A DNA stretch of 64,000 bases from Bretschneidera sinensis (Eukaryota; Streptophyta; Magnoliopsida; Brassicales; Akaniaceae). Within the stretch, counting starts at the first letter, position 1. Each line of letters starts with the position of its first letter. Below the pieces are notes generated by a model, which saw only the letters and a list, made by a program, of their open reading frames with translations, made no database searches and was not told the origin of the DNA. The translations under genes were made by a program, and so were the position numbers. The stretch lies in contig CM043697.1 in NCBI GenBank assembly GCA_023935145.1, positions 44,598,501 through 44,662,500 on the forward strand, given 5' to 3'. Positions 1 through 10,440 of this stretch are shown here, in pieces.

Positions 1-201
1 AATCTTTTATCGTTTGTGTTCAAATTTACGTCTTCTTTTGTAATTAACTTGTTTCTCTATGGAATCGACACCCCAAAACTGTACTACAACTACCGTGTTA
101 TGTTTTGGGCGTAATCAATGGGTGTTCTCCTCAGTGTTACCTCCCGTCACTGTATGGAGACGGCTGAGCTACCAGGTCGTACCCAGCTCCAGTTGGAGGA
201 G

Positions 202-599
202 AAGACCGATGCCGTGTAGTAGCTGCAGGCTTTGAAAGATACGGCTAACCGGGCTAGGGCCGAGGTGGTTCGGGAGAGGGATGCCACCCTCTATGCCAAG
301 GCCGAGGTCGAGTGGGCCATGCAGTGCTTAACAAAAAAGGGTGTGGCCCGTACTTAGGCGCTGTTGAGGAGGCCTTGGCTATTTTCCAAGGTTTGAATGC
401 CTTCAGAATGGTCGTCGATCTGGAAGAGGGAAAACAGTTCATCAAGGGCTTCTTGGTGGCCAAGAGGAAGGTTGAGGCCATGCACCCAGAGATAGATTTT
501 TTAGGCCTCGACCTTCTGAAGCCTGAGAAGGAGGAGGAATCTGTTGCCGAAAAAGAGGCCGACGCCCCGAGACAGCGGCCGAGCATGCTGTTAATGTGA
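202..599 (+). pseudogene. Antisense extra ORF of the Tat element (coiled-coil C-terminal part)
   Basis: A plus-strand frame from about 223 reads as a charged, heptad-like helix (LQALKDTANRARAEVVRERD). It shifts frame near 330-360 and continues as 312-599, ending in an acidic tail with a stop at 597-599. Tandem TAG codons at 217-222 break the upstream part. It lies downstream of pol on the opposite strand to gag-pol. Tat/Grande-type elements are known to carry an antisense ORF of unknown function at this place. I infer that identity from position and from the coiled-coil, Glu/Lys/Ala-rich composition. The N-terminal part would lie left of the window; positions 1-200 hold no clear frame. Confidence 0.55.
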
Positions 600-798
600 A
601 GGGGCCTCCGGCATTAGACTAGGCCCTTTTTTGCTTCTTTTTTTTTTTGTACTTCAAGGTCGTTAGTGCCTTTTTTGTAATCTTTTTGAAAATATTAACA
701 TAATTTTCTATTTTTCCCAAATTATTTGTTTTCATAGTAATCTTTCGTTTACAATTTCCATTTTAAGCACAAAAAAACCTCATGCGCTGGATCCGCGT
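600..798. other. Spacer between antisense ORF and pol end
   Basis: T-rich, non-coding sequence between the stop of the plus-strand ORF and the end of minus-strand pol. Long T runs near 630-650 are the main feature. I see no gene here. Confidence 0.5.
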
Positions 799-1900
799 TC
801 ATTGATAGAAGAAACATCGGAGATGTTCGACATTCCAAGTTTGCGGGATACATTTCCCACTCAGTTTCTCAAGCTCAAAGGTGTCGAGTCGACATATCCT
901 CTTGATGCAGTACGGGCCATTCCAGTTAGAGATTAGCTTCCTTATTTCTTATGGTTGAGATACTTCGTTCTTTTGCAGAATGAGATCATAAAGCTGAAAA
1001 TTCCTTCCTCGTATTCGAGAATTGTAATACCTAGCGGTTCGCTGCTGATAAACCGCTAGTCAAATCTGAGCTTTATCTCACCCTCTATTGAGAAGATCAG
1101 CGTTCATATGAAGAGCCTTATCATTGCTTTTGCCTTTGAAATTTTGTATTCGGAGTGAAGGCACTCCGATTTCCAAGGGGATGACGGCTTCGGAGCTGTA
1201 AGTCATGAATAAAGGGGTTTTGCTAGTGGGCGCTCGGGCAGTGGTCTGATACGCCATGAGGATGTTTGGTAAGTGGTTCATCCACTATCAGTTTGTCTCG
1301 TCTAGTCTCCTTTTGATGCCCTGCAAGAGGGTTCTGTTAGTTACTTTGGCTTGCCCATTAGCTTGGGGTATTCGATGGAAGAGAAGCAATGCTCGATATG
1401 CAACTCGTCACAAAATGTTTTGAATCGAGTGCTATCGAATTGCCTGCTGTTGTCCATTACCAATACTCGGGGTATACCAATGTGGCACACTATTGATTTA
1501 AAGATAAAACCCCGGGCCTGATGGTCGGTGATTCTGGCTAGTGGTTCGGCTTCTACCCACTTTGTGAAATAGTCTATCACCTATGAGGTACTTTTACTGG
1601 CCGGGCGCCCCGGTGAAAGGTCCAAGAAGGTCTATTCCCCACTTGGTGAAATGAAGTGGGCTAGTGATCGCGGTGAGGGGATTTGTCGGTCTGCGGGAGA
1701 TGGTAGTATACTACTGGCAATTTTTGCACTTCTTCATTAATTCAATGGCTTCTCCTCGTATCCTAGGCCAATAATACCCCTTGCAAAGGATCTTGAATGT
1801 GAGGGTTTGCCCTCCGAGATGATTCCCGTAAATCCCTTTATAGATTTCTCGGAGAGTGTAATTGGCCTCACTCGGGCCTAGACATTTTAAATAAGAGTTG
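799..1900 (-). pseudogene. Tat element integrase (pol C-terminal part), broken
   Basis: Minus-strand frames in order: an N-terminal zinc-binding (HHCC-type) region at about 1,700-1,900 (MKKCKNCQ), the catalytic core start (WGIDLLGPF, near 1,600), the core with DNSRQFD near 1,440, then MNHLPNILMAYQTTARAPTS at 1,220-1,281. The C-terminal part is recognisable by NWNGPY and TWNVEHLRCFFYQ before a TGA at 799-801. Integrase inserts the cDNA copy into host DNA using a D,D,E triad. The block that should carry the catalytic Glu reads PKLMGKPK, with Lys where Glu is expected. Stops near 1,055-1,075 and at about 945 break the frame. Confidence 0.75.
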
Positions 1901-2170
1901 TGAGACCCCTTTTATACAGTTGATCGTTCAAGATTGCGTACCGTGCCACTCAGGAGATGATTTTTCTGATCTTTTTCATTTTATTTGGAAGATGTTCGTC
2001 TTGCAAATACTTGAGGATATGATCCATCCAGGTTTCCTCAGTGGCCATGGGCAACACTGTTGTTTCATCAATGCTGGGTGCGACGAATGTTTCAAGGTAG
2101 ACCACTCATGCGGATTCGAGTTGTTGAGAGGAGGCAAGCTAGCTAGGGAGTCAGCCTTCGAATTTTCGGC
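1901..2170 (-). pseudogene. Linker between second RNase H and integrase of the Tat element
   Basis: Continuation of the minus-strand pol frame with several stops. It joins the RNase H to the integrase zinc region. No separate domain is recognised. The plus-strand ORF across 1,920-2,174 is a shadow of this region. Confidence 0.45.
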
Positions 2171-2587
2171 CTAGGGAACCTGGTTGATTCGAAACATTTG
2201 GAACTTGGTGACAAGTTCTTTTGCTTTTGCTAGGTAGCGGGTGATCTTCTCTCTTCGGGCCTCGAACTCTCTTTTGACCTGGTTTACTACCAACTGTGAG
2301 TCACTGTAGGCGTTTAGGACCTCTATAGATAGTACCTTGACTAACTTCATCCCCTCTAGTAGAGCCTCATACTCGGCTTCATTGTTTGAGGCTCTAAATC
2401 TGAACCTTAGGGTGTACTCGATGGTAAAGCCATCCGAGCCACTCAGGATGAGCCCGACGTCACTTCTGGTGTTGCTGGAGGATCCATCAACGTGGAATGT
2501 CCATTGAGGGACTTCCTTGGTCTTGTTGAGATCCAGGGTAGAAACCTCTTGTATCGAGAGTGTGGTTTCCATAATGAAGTCGGCCAA
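2171..2587 (-). pseudogene. Tat element additional (archaeal-type) RNase H domain
   Basis: An open 138-residue minus-strand frame with the RNase H signature order: FHVDGSSS (first acidic residue), NNEAEYEALLEG (Glu), YSDSQLVVNQV (Asp), then a basic helix. RNase H removes the RNA strand of the RNA-DNA hybrid in reverse transcription. It follows a separate Ty3-type RNase H at 2,648-2,893, so the element has two. A second RNase H of this type is the hallmark of plant Tat elements. The frame itself looks intact here, but the surrounding pol is not. Confidence 0.8.
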
Positions 2588-2647
2588 GGCCTAGGCTTTG
2601 ATGGCTGTACGAGACCGATAATGAATGTCAAATTCTCCAAGTTCAAC

Positions 2648-3335
2648 TCACCATTTGACCATTCGTCCAGAGATGTCCAACTTATGGAGTACTTGCCGAA
2701 GGGGCTGGTCAGTTAGAAGGATAAGTGTGTGCACCTCAAAATACGGTCGGAGCTTGTGGGCTGTTACCAGAAGGGCATACGCCATTTTTTCCAAGGGAAG
2801 ATATCTTGTTTTTACGTCGTGGAGAACCATGCTTACATAGTATACTGGTTTTTGGACGTCTGACTCCTCTCGAAGTAGGACAGAGGCTACCACCTCATGC
2901 CCCGCCGAGAGGTATAGAAAAAACTCTTTACCGGTGATGGGCTTGGTGAGTAAAGGAGGCGAGCTTAAGTACCTCTTCCGTTCCCCAAATGCTTCTTGGC
3001 AATCCTCGGACCAGATGAAGTCCTTGGCCCTTCTAATGGCTTTGAAGAAAGGGAGGCATGTTTTAAGAAAGGGAGTCGAAGTCCTTCACCATTACCACGT
3101 TGGACACCCAATCCGGATAGTTTGCTTCACGAATGAAGTTGGCCATGAGTAGCTTATCTACCTCGGCCTGGATAATAGTTTGTCGTTCGGGTGCGAACAA
3201 TCTCTTTTTCTGAGTGAATGGTTTCTGGTTTAGATCCATATTTAACTTGTGCATGATCACCTTAAGGCTGATCCCGGGCATGTCTGCCGTCGACCAGGCA
3301 AAAAGGTATTGGTTCTCTCGAAGGAGGGAGATCAA
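2648..3335 (-). pseudogene. Tat element reverse transcriptase remnant plus Ty3-type RNase H, RT core deleted
   Basis: The segment 3,063-3,335 carries the N-terminal RT part (FAWSTADMPGIS, then EVDKLLMANFIREANYPDWV and NVVMVK). Just downstream the reading jumps to the RNase H region (KPVYYVSMVLHD, LRPYF, LTDQPLRQVLHK at 2,648-2,893). The RT palm, including the catalytic Y-x-D-D box, is missing; a normal RT would need roughly 200 or more extra codons between these parts. Short direct repeats (agaaagggag at about 3,047 and 3,065) lie at the deletion point. This copy therefore cannot reverse transcribe. Confidence 0.75.
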
Positions 3336-4215
3336 GGGTCTTCTAAGGTCCTTTGGGAGATTAGAGCCAATCTGGATGGTTCAGGGGGCATCCTCTTCAA
3401 GGGTTATCACGGTTAACTCTTCCATCGATTGGCCCCGTGGGCTCCTCCCTTCATCCCTAAGGTCATTCAACTTGAGTAGGAGAGCTTCTCTCTTCCTACC
3501 TTCTCTGACTATTTTAAGATAGCAAGACCTGGAGATCTACTGGTCTCCCCTAACCTTGCCCACTTTTAAGTGATATATGGAGATAACTGCTCAAAGCCTG
3601 TTGAGGGTGGGTCGACCTAAGATCATGTTATAAGACGAAGGCTACCAGACGATCAGGAAAGTAGTCTGCATGGTGGTTGCCTATGGGGCTGTTCTTGCGG
3701 TTACTGAGAGAATTATGCTGCCCTCTGCAAACACCGAGCCCCTGGAGAAGCTGCAAAGCTGGGTGAAGACCGGTTCTAACCGAGAGTCTCCTAATTGCAT
3801 CTGTTGGAAAGTGTCATAGAATAGGATGTCGATCGAACTCCTGTTGTCAACAAGGATGCGTCTGACCTCGTGGTTGGCCATAAGAAAAGATATAACCACG
3901 ACGTCGTTATGTGGAGTCTGGATTCCCTTCAGGTCCTTGTCCATAAAAGTGATGGTCATATCTGACTTCTGTTTTTTATAGGGTCTGGTGATCTAGGTTA
4001 TAGACCAGGTATAAGTCCTTCCACGGTTCTCGAAAGTGCCCCCTGCTGCGGGCCCTCCATAGACGGTTTTAATGACCTTGGCCGGAGTGGCCTCTTGTTC
4101 CTTCTGGTTGGGCTCCATGGCTTGGCTCGAGACTCTTCTGAGTAAGCTGGACCATTTTATCTTGATTGAAGGGGCGATTGGGACTCCTTCAGGGTCGTTC
4201 TGCAAATTTCTCCTA
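3336..4215 (-). pseudogene. Tat element protease region and gag-pol linker
   Basis: The minus-strand frame 3,681-3,959 holds a retropepsin-like segment: VVISFLMANHEVRRILVDNR followed by SSIDILFYDTFQQM and a conserved LGDSRLEP. Retroelement aspartic protease normally has D-[ST]-G before the S-S-[AV]-D/N segment. Here the triad reads D-N-R, so the catalytic loop looks damaged. The flanks 3,336-3,680 and 3,993-4,205 continue the polyprotein with stops. The minus-strand order between gag and RT supports the call. Confidence 0.6.
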
Positions 4216-5042
4216 TCAGGACCTAGTGAATTCTTTTAGTTGCCCCCTGTTAATGAGGGCTTCTATCAGGTACTTTGGTGCCTGGTAATCTTCTGTGTCA
4301 TGCCCATGGTTCTTGTGGAAACGACACCATTTCCCTCTATCCTCATTGAGGCACAAGGGTTTGGAAGGCCACTGTAAGATCGCCTTATCCTGGATCTGCA
4401 TCAAGGCATCAGTTCTGGATGCATTGAGAAGAGTAAAGCTTCCAAAGGGCCTGGGGACCCTGGGTCTATCCTCGCGGAAGGGTCACTTGATGAGTTCCTG
4501 ATGTGGGCTGGTTGAGCCTTTTCTTTTTCTTTTGGCGTCTTCTTCCCGCTCTCTCCGAAAGGCCTGGTCATCCTCTGCTAGCATGCATTTCTCGGCTCGA
4601 GTCAAGATTTCATTCATGTCGCTGGGTGGTCTCCTGGTGAGTTTTGAGCTAAAGATCCCGGATCTCAACCCGTTCTCGAACGCCAGTATTTGGACACTAG
4701 GGTCGAGGTCGGGATCTCCCAAACCATTGAATTGAACCTTGATATGTAGGCTCGGAGCTTTTCCCTTTTTAACTGGACGATATTAAACAGGGACTTCGAG
4801 GTCATCTTGGGGCCTTTGCTGCTAAGAAAGTGTGAGGCGAAAGCATAACTCAACTCTTTGAATATGCAGATACCCCCAGGATTCAAATGAGAATACCATG
4901 TCCTAGCCGCCTTTTAAAGTGTTAGAGGGAAAGCTCGACACATCATTGGATCAAAATGTCTATGGAGCGTCATCGTGGTTTTATAGTGCTGGAGGTGATC
5001 CAGGGGGTCCGTAGAACCGTCGTAAGGTTTGATCTGGGGCAT
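4216..5042 (-). pseudogene. Tat element gag, C-terminal half
   Basis: Minus-strand frames give a capsid-type region: GSTDPLDHLQHYKT near 4,990, CRAFPLTL near 4,930, AARTWY, KREKLRAYISRFNSMVWE near 4,760, and TRAEKCMLAED near 4,600. The downstream region CRFHKNHGHDTEDY near 4,330 is the cysteine/histidine motif typical of Tat gag; the final Cys is replaced by Tyr. Gag packages the element RNA. The frame is cut at 5,042 by the Athila insertion and resumes at 13,139. Confidence 0.75.
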
Positions 5043-6303
5043 TGATAAGTGTTTAAATAGTCATATTTAAGCCCCTTAATTTACACTTGTTAGGCTCTTT
5101 GTTTATGTATTTTATCTACTTCATTTTTGTGTTTTCTGTGTTTTTCATAGGTTTTTGAAGAAAATATGACATTTTGGAGCTCTAAGGAAGAAAAAGTGAA
5201 GATCTGGAACCAGCTAGGTGCGCTCGAGCACACTTCCCCTAAGATCGAGTGCACAAGCACTCATGCACACACCTAGAAGGCTCGAGTGCAGAAACACGCG
5301 ATCGAGCGCACACGCACATAGAGGTGGCAGAGTTGGTTTTGGAAATATGTCTTCGGGTCTTATTTTGGAAATTAGGATTTCGAGACGTCTTTAGAACCCT
5401 ATATATAGGCTTGTAAAACATAGAAACTATACTTTTGATATCACTTTGCTTTTGTAAAAATTTGGAGAGGAATTGACGACTTGTCTCCATAGTATTCTTC
5501 GAGTTTAATCTTTTCTATTTAGATTATGTTATGATGATGTTTATCATAAATAGCATGTGTAACTAACTCCTTAAAAGGGCTCGATTAAAGGCCTAATTAT
5601 GCTTTTCCATATATATAATTATTGATTGCCTTTGCAAATATCCATGTTATGATGCTTTAATTAATTAATGCATGTTTTATTGAATTCCTCATATGTGTGT
5701 GTCTGATCAACATATGCATGTGGTATGGATAAGTTAATTAGATCAATTTGGATGACTGAGTCCTGGGTGTGACAATAGTAACAAAAGAAATCCACGTCGG
5801 ATTCTTGGGTTAATCAACATGGGAAACCGGGAGTATACAACATACAATAGGTCTCGTGTGGTTGTCGATTTCCACAAACCTCATGCTCTCTTAAGGAACA
5901 ACTTAGTATACACCATGCTGAATCCCTTAAGAGAGAAAAGAGTTAGAGTATACACCATGCCTAACTCGTTGCTTAGGGAGACAATAGCTTAAGGAGTGGA
6001 CCAAGCCCTTAGGTTGACAACCATTAGGCATTCATGGTAGTGCTAGAGCATTGACACATTACTTATTAGGAAAGTATAATTAGTTGTGGATATTAAAGCC
6101 CTATGTTCTTATCATTATCAATCTAGACTCAACATTTATTTTTCTATCATTTTACCTTGTGAAACTGATTTTAAAACGAAATTCACCAATCCCTGTGGAG
6201 ATGATCTCGCACTTGCACACTATGCTCCTATTGACCTTGTGCACTTGCAAGTAAAACAAGTTCGATTATTTGCTTAATAATTTAGGTAGATAAATGCACA
6301 ACA
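5043..6303 (+). repeat. Athila 5' LTR
   Basis: Starts TGATAAGTG and ends CACAACA, directly before the primer-binding site. It matches 11,857-13,138 along its length. A TATA box (TATATATAGG, 5,400-5,409) marks the likely U3/R promoter region. It contains several copies of a CTCGAGYGCAC-like motif at 5,217-5,320. Confidence 0.9.
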
Positions 6304-6790
6304 AGTTTTTGGCGCTGTTGCGGGGGATTGCACTAAATTTCTTTTTAGAATTATTTTCATTTGATTTAGTCATTTTTAGTTTATTTGATTTTGTTTTACT
6401 TTATCAAAAATCTAAAAATTTTAAGTTTCTGTTTTTCACTTTTATTTTGCTTTATCAAAAACCTAATCTATTTTCTTTTCATTTTTGTTTCAGGCACTAC
6501 AACAAAAGCTCTCCGTGGCACTGTGCTCGAGCGCAACACCTTGTGTGATCGAGTACAATACTGTGCGATCAAGTGCATCACCTTGTGCGATCGAGCTCAT
6601 TTGAGGCAGAGACTACTTGAGCAGCAGTACTGAACTACTACATTGAAGCAGTTTTCACTGATTCATGCAAGGGATTTGATCCAGGCATCCAAATTTCTTT
6701 CCCCTCCATACAAAGCTTGAGCAGACCATTCGATGAAGGCTTAGAGACAACTCTGAAGAGGTAGAAGAAGAATTCGAGGAAAGAGCATCA
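6304..6790 (+). other. Athila 5' untranslated leader
   Basis: A leader between the LTR and gag. Positions 6,525-6,605 hold a run of degenerate copies of a motif such as GTGCTCGAGCGCA / GTGCGATCGAGCTC, also found in the LTRs and in the 3' part of the element. No ORF is convincing here. Confidence 0.5.
6310..6326 (+). promoter_or_regulatory. Primer-binding site of the Athila element (tRNA-Asp type)
   Basis: TGGCGCTGTTGCGGGGG begins six bases after the 5' LTR. It is nearly complementary to the 3' end of plant tRNA-Asp, the usual primer of Athila elements, with small differences that look like decay. Confidence 0.75.
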
Positions 6791-8476
6791 ATGGCAGAAC
6801 AACTAGAAAACCAACAACCACCCGAGCGAAGATCGATGAGGTAATCCTTCATCCCAAGGAACATCGACCAGTCATCTTGTATTACTTATCAACCAGAGGT
6901 GGAAGGGAATTATTACATATCTCCGCAGATACTCAGTGCACTAAGTCACTTTAGGGGTACACCTAATGAGGATCCACACTTGCACCTTCGAGAATTCTTT
7001 GATCTCTGCAAGTTCCAGCATATCCGAGGCCTAGACCAAGAAGGAATCAGGTTAATTCTTTTCTCTTTTTCCTTAAAAGATAATGCTAAACTGTGGTACA
7101 ATTCATTGCCTGCAGTTTCTATCCATACTTGGGAGGAGTTGGTCAGCAAGTTCCTAAGAAAGTTTTTCCCAGCCCAAAAGATGAGGCAAATGAGGAAGGA
7201 GATTCAGTCTTTCCAACAGAAGGATGGAGACCTATTCTTTGAGGAATGATGACATTTCAACGAGCTGCTACTCAAATGCCCACATCACAATCTACCTCAG
7301 GATGAACTGGTACAAGCTTTCTATGAAGGTTTGAGTGATACTAATAAAAGTATTGTGGATTTAGGTTGTGGAGGTGTGCTGATGGAGAAAAGCAGCGAAG
7401 AAGCCATGGAGCTGTTTGAGACATTAAGTGAGCATACACAATAATTCTCTTCTAGAGGTAGACAAGGATCCAAGAGCAAAGGTATGTATGTGGTGACTCT
7501 AAATGGTGGATCCTCTACCCAAATAGCTGCCGTGGAGAGGAAACTCAATCTGCTTGTTAAAATCCATGGCTACTCATAACACCTCATCTAGTCCTCTAGC
7601 TACACCACTCCAGGTATGTGTTATATGTTCTCAAGTTGATCATAATACTGAGACATGTTCTATGTATTCATCTGTAGATCCAGACTAAGCAAATTATGTG
7701 GGACCGAACAACTATCCTCCCAAGAATAACCCATATGCAAATACCTATAATCCTAGATGACGAAATCACCCCAACTTCTCTTGGAGCAACAATCAGAATA
7801 GTCAAGGGCAGCAAAGAAACTCCCAACCAGCAGCCCAGCCAATCTTGGAATCAAAGAGTAGTGACCTAGAGAGTCTTGTGATGCAACTAGCAACTCAACA
7901 ACAACGTCTGATGACCTCACAAGAATAGTTCATGACTGAAACAAGACAATTTCAGACTAAGCTAAGACAAACCATTACAAAACATGAATAAGCCATTCAA
8001 AGACTAGAGGTACAAATAAGGCAAATGGCTAAGGAGCTGAGTGAAAGAAAGCTGGGTGAACTTCCAGCCCAACCACTACCTAATCCAAGAGGACATCAGC
8101 AACTGAATGCCGTGACAACTCTCAGAAATGGGAAGATCATAGGAGTTGATGAGCCTGCACAAGCATCTCCAGATAAAGCGTCCACATCCAAGGTAAGTGA
8201 AATAGAGAAGGTGAATGCACCACCCTTCCCTCAAATGTTAGTTAAGCCAAAGAAAGAAAATAGAGTGCTTGATATTTTTGAAATTTTGAAAAAAGTAGAA
8301 ATAAGCATTCCTTTATTAGATGCAATTCGACAAATTCTCGCTTATGCTAAATTTTTAAAATATTTTTATACTAATAAAAGGAAGTTTCAGGAGCATGAGA
8401 CAGTGGCTTTAACCGAAGAGGTAAGTGCGGTATTATTAAGAAAACTACCACCAAAGCTAAAAGATCCAGGTAGTTT
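6791..8476 (+). pseudogene. Athila gag
   Basis: The best start is ATG 6,791 (MAEQLENQQPPERR). The frame meets a stop at about 6,842 and reopens as GNYYISPQILSALSHF. The capsid-type gag domain follows (HLHLREFFDLCKFQ, LILFSFSLKDNAKLWYNSLP, SKFLRKFFPAQKM), with another stop near 7,247. A zinc knuckle CVICSQVDHNTETC (C-x2-C-x4-H-x4-C) lies near 7,618-7,660. The C-terminal part (QIRQMAKELSERKLGELPAQ, NAVTTLRNGK) is typical of Athila gag. Gag would form the virus-like particle. Several stops show it is inactive. The frame ends at 8,486, overlapping the protease frame. Confidence 0.75.
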
Positions 8477-8848
8477 TTGGATCTAGGGGCGAGTGTAAAT
8501 TTGCTCCCATACGCTGTATTCAAGACACTAGGGTTGGGGGAGCTTCAACCAACTTCCATCACATTGCAACTGGCAGACATAACCATCAAACGATCAAGAG
8601 GTATTCGTGAGGATGTCTTGGTAAGGGTAGGTAAATTTATTTTACTTGCTGATTTTATTGTATTGGATATGGAAGAATATCCTTTGCCATTACCTCTGCT
8701 TATAATTTTAGGAAGACCCTTTATGATAACTACTGATACAAATATTTGTGTAAAAAAGGGTATTGTCACTATGAAGGTAAATAGTGAGGAGATAGAATTC
8801 AAAACATTTAATACATTAAATTCACCCACTGTTCTAATGTCTGCTTGA
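8477..8848 (+). pseudogene. Athila aspartic protease domain, N-terminally deleted
   Basis: An open 123-residue frame starting at DLGASVNLLPYAVFKTLGLG, with QLADITIKRSRGIREDVLV, FIVLDMEEYP and the flap/hairpin end IILGRPFM. These are the Athila-type retropepsin features; the catalytic triad reads D-L-G. The upstream gag frame (RKLPPKLKDPGSF) runs directly into it with a frameshift. The segment that normally separates the two is missing, so a small deletion occurred at about 8,477. It cannot be made as a normal polyprotein. Confidence 0.75.
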
Positions 8849-9141
8849 TGCAAGGTGTTGCTAAGCAAGTTTTTCAGGTCCAGCACATTAATCTGTTGGA
8901 AACCACCATAACCCAACCTTTCAAAAGATCGGATATTGAGCCTACATCTGATGATGTTAGTGATGATATCTTTGACGCCGTGCACCTCCCTGAAGTCTAC
9001 CCTAAGCATCCAAGACCGGGGGACAAGAAGAAGTTGCATGTGAATGAGTTGGAAAAATTGAGTCATGATGAATATACAGCACCACCAAGAGCACTTGAGC
9101 CACATGTAGTGGGCTTTAAGTGCCCCCTGCCAAAAGATTAA
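8845..9141 (+). pseudogene. Short post-protease reading frame, pol remnant of Athila
   Basis: An open 98-residue frame (QVQHINLLETTITQPFKRSD, then SDDVSDDIFDAVHLPE and HVNELEKLSHDEY). It looks like the linker after the protease, possibly joined to a fragment from the far end of pol. No RT, RNase H or integrase motif is present. The missing part of a normal pol would be several hundred codons or more. I do not assign a function. Confidence 0.45.
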
Positions 9142-10440
9142 AGTTGCAGCTGCTATAAAGAGTGCTTGAGCAGTTCAGACTTTGATAACCATGTAGCTCA
9201 AGCGCCTCTATTGAGGTTAGTGGTACTGAGGCCACTACAGTACGGTATGGTTATATTGTTATTAGTTTTTCTCATTATTTTTGTCCTTTTATATTTTATT
9301 ATTATCAGCATTTTTTACCTTGCGCTCGAGCGCACCACACAGTGTGCTCGAGCACAGTCTCGCCCTGCACTCCATAGCGCGTGAGCACACCACACCACAC
9401 AGTTGCGCACGAGTGCGATCGAGTGCACTTGGGGTAGAGAAGTCATATGATGGTTTTAAACGCATTTTCCTCATTATCCCTCCCCTACGCTCAATCGTAC
9501 TCTCCCTGTCTTTCTCGTTCTCTCGCAATCTCCATCTCGCATATGACTCTCCAGAAAGCCCAGCACTCTCACTCTCACTACCATACCATTTAATATCCAT
9601 CCTATCTTCTTCAGTCCAGGGCAAGTTCATTGAGCTGACCACTGCTGACATCACTGCTACTCTTCACTGCTGCGTTGAGTCCCCTATTGAGGACACACAT
9701 ATGGAGGAGCAGCCAGAGTTGTTTCTCTCACCCCACATCATCGAGGATATATGTGCAGGCCAGTACATTAATCGGCACAACAACACGGGGAGCCGGTCAA
9801 AGTTACCTCTATGACTCTGGCTCGTGGACTCTATCCTCCAGCTCAATGTGTGCCCCTTGGGGCACAAGACCTAGAGGAGGGATCAGTTCCTACAGGCCCT
9901 GTACACATTTCACTGAGGGCACTGGTATTCCATCTCATCGGTTTTATGGAGCCAGATCCACCACGATGAATGCATAGGGGCTCCCATTCCCATTCCTCCT
10001 CAGCCATATCTTCAAGAAGAAGAGGATCAAGGGCTCTTCTTTAGATGGATCGGTGAGTGACCACATTTTCTTTGGGAGGAGCCAGTAGAACTTGAACCTA
10101 TCCTATATGCTACCTGCTGATGAGCCTATAGAGGATGACCCCATGGACACAGAGCACACCATAGTGAGCCCTACTTGGGAGGAAGACCAGCCAAACATGG
10201 GGTCTACCGAGTACCAGCACCTTTTAGAGGAGTTATCCTCCTCCCACTGTGAGCTCTCTGACATCTATCGGGAGCACAGGGAGGCGACTCTATTGATTCA
10301 TTAGCGAATAGATGGTTTGGAGGCATAGTTTACGCGCCAGGAGGTGATGCTCTAGGCTAACCTCGATCGACTACCTCCCGCACCTGGTATCTCATCGATT
10401 GCACCACCTGGAGACCAATAATGAAAAGATACCCGTCTAG
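9142..10440 (+). pseudogene. Athila post-pol region (env-like position), broken
   Basis: Frames 9,281-9,814, 9,675-9,977 and 10,092-10,304 can be read as one decayed ORF: TTADITATLHCCVESPIEDT, LSPHIIEDICAGQY, LWLVDSILQLNVCPLGHKT, DQFLQALYTFHEG-like, then acidic MDTEHTIVSPTWEED and a Glu/His-rich tail. Athila elements carry an extra ORF after pol, sometimes called env-like; position and a phrase of the form LVDSILQLNVCPL fit that. I see no clear signal peptide or membrane segment. Positions 9,300-9,440 carry another cluster of CTCGAGCGCAC-like motifs. Confidence 0.5.

Noticed and set aside
8545..9105. 186-residue minus-strand ORF in the Athila element
   Set aside because: Shadow of the protease and linker frames on the plus strand.
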